64,000 nt of DNA from Mangifera indica (taxonomy: Eukaryota; Streptophyta; Magnoliopsida; Sapindales; Anacardiaceae), in NCBI RefSeq assembly GCF_011075055.1, contig NC_058139.1:1721825-1785824 (forward strand), in the 5' to 3' direction. The notes below the pieces were generated by a model that saw only the letters and a list, made by a program, of their open reading frames with translations, was not told where the DNA came from and searched no databases. Positions 60,701-64,000 of the stretch are shown in pieces (positions within the stretch are counted from its first letter, which is position 1; each line of letters starts with the position of its first letter). The position numbers and the translations under genes are program-made.

Positions 60701-63510
60701 TAAGCAGAGAAGCTTTGCCATGTTAAATTTTTAGAGTTTAGTTTTCTAATTGTTGTTAGAGTTGGACGAATGGAGCCTGGTGCTATGGAGGACAAGGACC
60801 TTGACTCCATATGGAAGGCCTAGAATGGTCCTTGGTCCAAGCCCCATGCAGGGGCCTGGTAGGCCAGTCTAAGGATTGGGCCCTTGGGCACGTTTAATAT
60901 TTTAATAATGTTTTAAAAAATGAGTAAAAATAAATATTTTTAAAAAATTTACTGTTAGAGGCTAATTTTGTACATTCTTATTCTATTTTACCATTGGGCC
61001 CAGTCTCAAGGCTTGTTAACCATAGTTTCAGGCCTTGAGGACTTGGCCTGTTCTCCCCTCCTTTGGCCGATCCAGCTTGGGCTTTCTCCTCCCTGGGCCT
61101 TGGCTTTTTTGTGCAACTCTAATTGTTGTTGTTGTATTATTTTGCTTAGTTTCATATCATTTTTGTTTCTTAGAATTCACAAGTGTGTGAAGTCGTAACA
61201 AATATCCACATGTGAAGTAATTTCTCTCCTTGCATTTCTTTATGTCATTTTGAAACAGTGTAATGGATGTGTATTACTCTCATTTTTGTTAGTTGTTATC
61301 TTGAAAGATTAATCATTTGTTGATATCTTTGTGCCATGGATGAGGAACCACTCCATGTGACTTAAATGTTTTAGTAGCAGTTGTCCCATATTTCTCACTG
61401 GAAACTGTCATATAGGAAGTTAATTTATTGGCTGACAATAATTCCCTAATTTTTTGTGAAGGTGATTTCTGGAGCTGATCCTGTAACTATTCGTGCTAAG
61501 CTGAGAACTGCTCTTCCACATGCACCTGAGAAGCAGCTTGTAAGAACCAAATGAAATCTTATATACCGTTGAAATAGGGGTGCAAATGAGCTACATTGAG
61601 TAGAGTAATGTTTGGTTCAAGCTTAATTTGACTACGTATATGTAGAGATTAAGCTTAAGCTCAAGCTCAAGTTTGTTGAGCCAACAAGATCTTGGCTTGA
61701 GCTTGAGATAGAAATGGTTGACTCGAGCTGAGCTCAAACAATTATATTTTAACAATTTAATTTTCAAAACATTATTTTAAACCCTATAATTTATATATTT
61801 ATCAATTACCCCCTATATTCAAAATTAAAAAATATGATTGTAAGAGCATATGTGTAAGATTTGAAACTCTCAGGGGTGTTATTGATATGTTACTCACATC
61901 AAGCCGTGAGCTTGCAAGCTTACGGAGGTAGCCAAAATCAAGCTTGAAATTTGGTTCAACTCATTTGCATTCCTACTGTAAAATAGTGTGAAAAGCTTGG
62001 ATTTTAATCTTTAAGAATCGGAAAACAGTGAAGTGTAATGTTTGAGGCATGCATGCCAGATAGCTAAAACTATGAAATTTACCCTAAGATTTGGAAATGA
62101 TTGTAATTTTTGCAAGCAGGCATATTTTTAACCAAACACGAAGGAAACTTAATATGGTTAGCAGCTTTCTCCAAGTTTCTTATGTTCTGTTTGCACAATG
62201 CTATTTATGGTTGGGTCACTCATAAAAGTAGCTCATAACTTTGATTATTTTGTTGTTTCAATATTTGTAACAGGAGAGCATTAAGTCTACATATTTTATA
62301 ATGAAAAATCACATTTTAAATTTATTACTTTCACAATTTCATTTCAGCTAGTTATCAGTGTTGCTCTGAACCCAAATCATGTCCTAAATGATAGTTTGTC
62401 ATCTTGTTTTCATTTTAATAGGGATGGTTATATATTCTGTTCATAGGTCATGTCATAGCTTCACTAGTGCCATTTGTAAACCATCAGCGGATAATTCTCT
62501 TCATTTATACGAACATTGATATGGAATTGATAAACATGTGCCTGGATATATATGCCATCTAATTTGTTAATGTTGCACTCACTAATCTTCTTTATGCTGC
62601 AGTATGATGATGCTATTCTTCACACATCATTTGCAAGGCTTCTGGGTCACCCTACGGCTTCATCCATGGTAGTACCTTATAAGTGTCAATAAGTTTGTTG
62701 CATTCAGTTGTTCTCATAGGTATCCGATTGACATCTTTAGGATTTTAAAATTGCAAACTGGCAATTGGGAAGCATTGAGCTGCGTTATATCTGTTGTTGG
62801 GATGAAATAATTGGTGTTAGCTTTCAATGAAGCCTGTGTAAATATAAGTTATGATATGCTGTCAGTTCTGATGAAGTTGAATTTGCCTTCACTGTATGTG
62901 AACATGTGAAAATGGTTGCAGGAATGTTGGGCATTCTTAATCTCAGACAACTGGCTGAAATAACTCCTAATATGAAATTATATTTAGAAGTTGAACTTGA
63001 GGGAGGAAACAGCCAACCCTGCAAGGAAGCTGGATTGTGACTGTTGCTTAGGGTTGCATCTGGAAAATCCGGCCTGCTTGTGAATTCTATAGCTCTTAAT
63101 TGCATTATTGCTAGATAACATTTTGACTATATGATACTTCTACTTCTGACCTTACTGAGAAGTTTCGACCAATGTCCTTGGATTTTATTTTTAATATCCT
63201 CATCTCAGATTATGCGGGAAACAAACATTATCATATCATATTTTACTGATTTGAATTTATGCGTGTGTCATCTGCAGGACCATCAAAATACTTCAGATCA
63301 ACTCAAATTCTTCCACGAACTAGTTGCTCGTCTAAACAGCGAAATCCATGGATTCGAGGTAAGTTGTTTTTTAATCTGCATGCAAAAACATAGTAGCATG
63401 AATCACATTATAGCTCACCATGACTGCATTTTTTTATACAGGCAAAGGTGTCTGAGCTCTGGTACGTGAAGAGTACGACTTGTTGGCGCTCGCCTTGGAC
63501 GGACGAATGA
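57765..63510 (+). CDS. Membrane-anchored protein with two H-x-S motifs (2H-phosphoesterase-like), frameshifted at the end
   Basis: Ten exons: 57765-57912, 58358-58524, 58618-58682, 59139-59179, 59352-59440, 59543-59656, 61462-61539, 62603-62668, 63278-63358 and 63442-63510. Residues 16-34 (VLFIWFISLVLFYSLFHMAL) are a membrane anchor. The soluble part has LYHFSMFHASHH (H151-x-S153), then AEGLCPLKIVLDRVVLTSTG, LPHAPEKQ, and ILHTSFARLLG (H241-x-S243). Two H-x-(S/T) motifs about 90 residues apart are the mark of the 2H (LigT/CPDase) fold, which acts on 2',3'-cyclic or 2'-5' phosphodiesters. Assignment to it is inferred. In the last exon the frame slips after SELWYVK and stops at 63508-63510. One base more would continue in a conserved-looking frame (EYDLLALALDGRMNVRRF) to 63548. 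Intron 6 (59657-61461) contains a MITE. Confidence 0.78.
60757..61121. mobile_element. hAT-type MITE in intron 6 of the 2H-like gene
   Basis: This 365-bp insert begins TAGAGTTG and ends CAACTCTA, perfect 8-bp inverted termini. It is flanked by the exact 8-bp duplication ATTGTTGT (60749-60756 and 61122-61129). Its first 12 bases (TAGAGTTGGACG) nearly equal those of the MITE at 36003 (TAGGGTTGGACG). Its body is rich in GGGCC, CTTGG and CCAAG words, not GAGCTC words. It is non-coding and transcribed with the host intron. Confidence 0.82.
61575..61975. mobile_element. GAGCTC-type MITE in intron 7 of the 2H-like gene
   Basis: About 401 bp, with ends TAGGGGTGCAAATGAG and CTCATTTGCATTCCTA (14 of 16 inverted-repeat positions agree). 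The body has AAGCTTAAGCTCAAGCTC and CTTGGCTTGAGCTTGAG words like the insert at 36003. The flanking octamers CGTTGAAA and CTGTAAAA agree at 5 of 8 positions, so the target duplication has decayed and the copy is older. Confidence 0.7.
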
Positions 63511-63548
63511 ATGTTCGCAGGTTCCCCCTTGAATGCTCAGGACCCTGA

Positions 63549-64000
63549 GAAGATGTTTATTTGAATCAAGAAAAATTTCCAACAATGGCCGCCTTATTTC
63601 CTTCACTATCCTTTCCAGTTTACTGATAGATTACTATTTTGGGCTTTTCTACCGTTTGTATTAATCAGACAACTCTTCAAAGAAATAAATAAAAATGTTT
63701 GTATTTTTCCTCTCCTTCGCTTTCAATCGTATGTATGCGCACGCAATTAGCTGCCCTGTGGATGCCACACGCTCTTCCTTTGCCACTTTATCTTTTCCAT
63801 TTGAAAGCACGTGACAATATGTAAATGAAAATATAAATATATTAAAAATAAATATAGAGCGTGAAATAATAAACTACATCAAATTTATTTATTCCTTATT
63901 TTGGATGACGTGTTGCGCATACTGAAATAAATTAATAAATAAATAATACAAAATTGAAGTGAAACCCACGTGTACTGGTTCATTGAACTAAGTGGCCTTT
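63549..64000. other. 3' UTR and intergenic end of the window
   Basis: 63549 to about 63700 is the probable 3' UTR of the 2H-like gene (AATAAA at about 63683). The rest is gene-free, with ACGTG words (63811, 63911, 63968) that could belong to the promoter of a gene beyond the edge. Confidence 0.45.

Noticed and set aside
60345..60720. Possible solo LTR in intron 6 of the 2H-like gene
   Set aside because: The leader-like words (CAGTTCAATTTC, AATAAATTG) resemble Copia LTRs, but no TG...CA ends with a 5-bp duplication could be fixed.

Overview
The window is nuclear DNA from a dicotyledonous plant, probably a rosid. It is AT-rich. Genes are split by GT-AG introns, on both strands, with long gene-poor gaps, and every recognisable protein has a close plant homologue. 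Exon joins below were worked out by hand from splice sites, reading phase and family similarity.

Layout. 1-2.5 kb: 3' half of a brassinosteroid-signalling kinase (BSK) gene. 3.7-6.4 kb: ribosomal protein eL34 with a site II/telo-box-like promoter. 6.6-8.1 kb: two dead tau-class glutathione S-transferase copies on the minus strand, one joined to a stray copy of eL34 exon 2. 8.3-11 kb: an intronless PPR protein matching OTP87. 12.1-14.5 kb: an ASC-1/TRIP4-like zinc-finger protein. 15.5-21.0 kb: a complete-looking Mutator-like transposon with terminal inverted repeats and an exact 9-bp target duplication; it carries a 119-bp satellite array and a decayed Ulp1-type protease gene but no visible transposase. 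21.8-22.9 kb: an F-box/DUF295 gene broken by a 14-bp duplication. 23.9 kb: a tRNA-Leu(AAG)-like gene. 25.2-29.4 kb: a PMT14-like Golgi methyltransferase. 30.5-31.9 kb: a phytochrome kinase substrate (PKS) protein. 35.4-36.7 kb: a large foldback element with a hAT-type MITE inside one arm. 37.6-41.5 kb: an NRP1-like histone chaperone. 42.5-43.7 kb: a 2-oxoglutarate dioxygenase. 44.3-45.8 kb: an intronless CYP98A P450. 46-52 kb: gene-poor DNA. 52.4-53.7 kb: a TCP14-like transcription factor. 57.8-63.5 kb: a membrane-anchored protein with two H-x-S motifs, with MITEs in or next to its introns and an apparent frameshift in its last exon.

The genes do not form a pathway; they are ordinary neighbours in a plant chromosome (hormone and light signalling, translation, organelle RNA editing, chromatin, cell wall and phenylpropanoid metabolism). 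As I recall Arabidopsis gene order, OTP87, NRP1 and the CYP98A8/CYP98A9 pair lie together on chromosome 1, and TCP14 and the ASC-1-like gene lie side by side on chromosome 3. Finding them interleaved here suggests an ancestral block that Arabidopsis split between duplicated segments. The most unusual structure is the 5.5-kb transposon, whose left third is a satellite with dimeric higher-order organisation.
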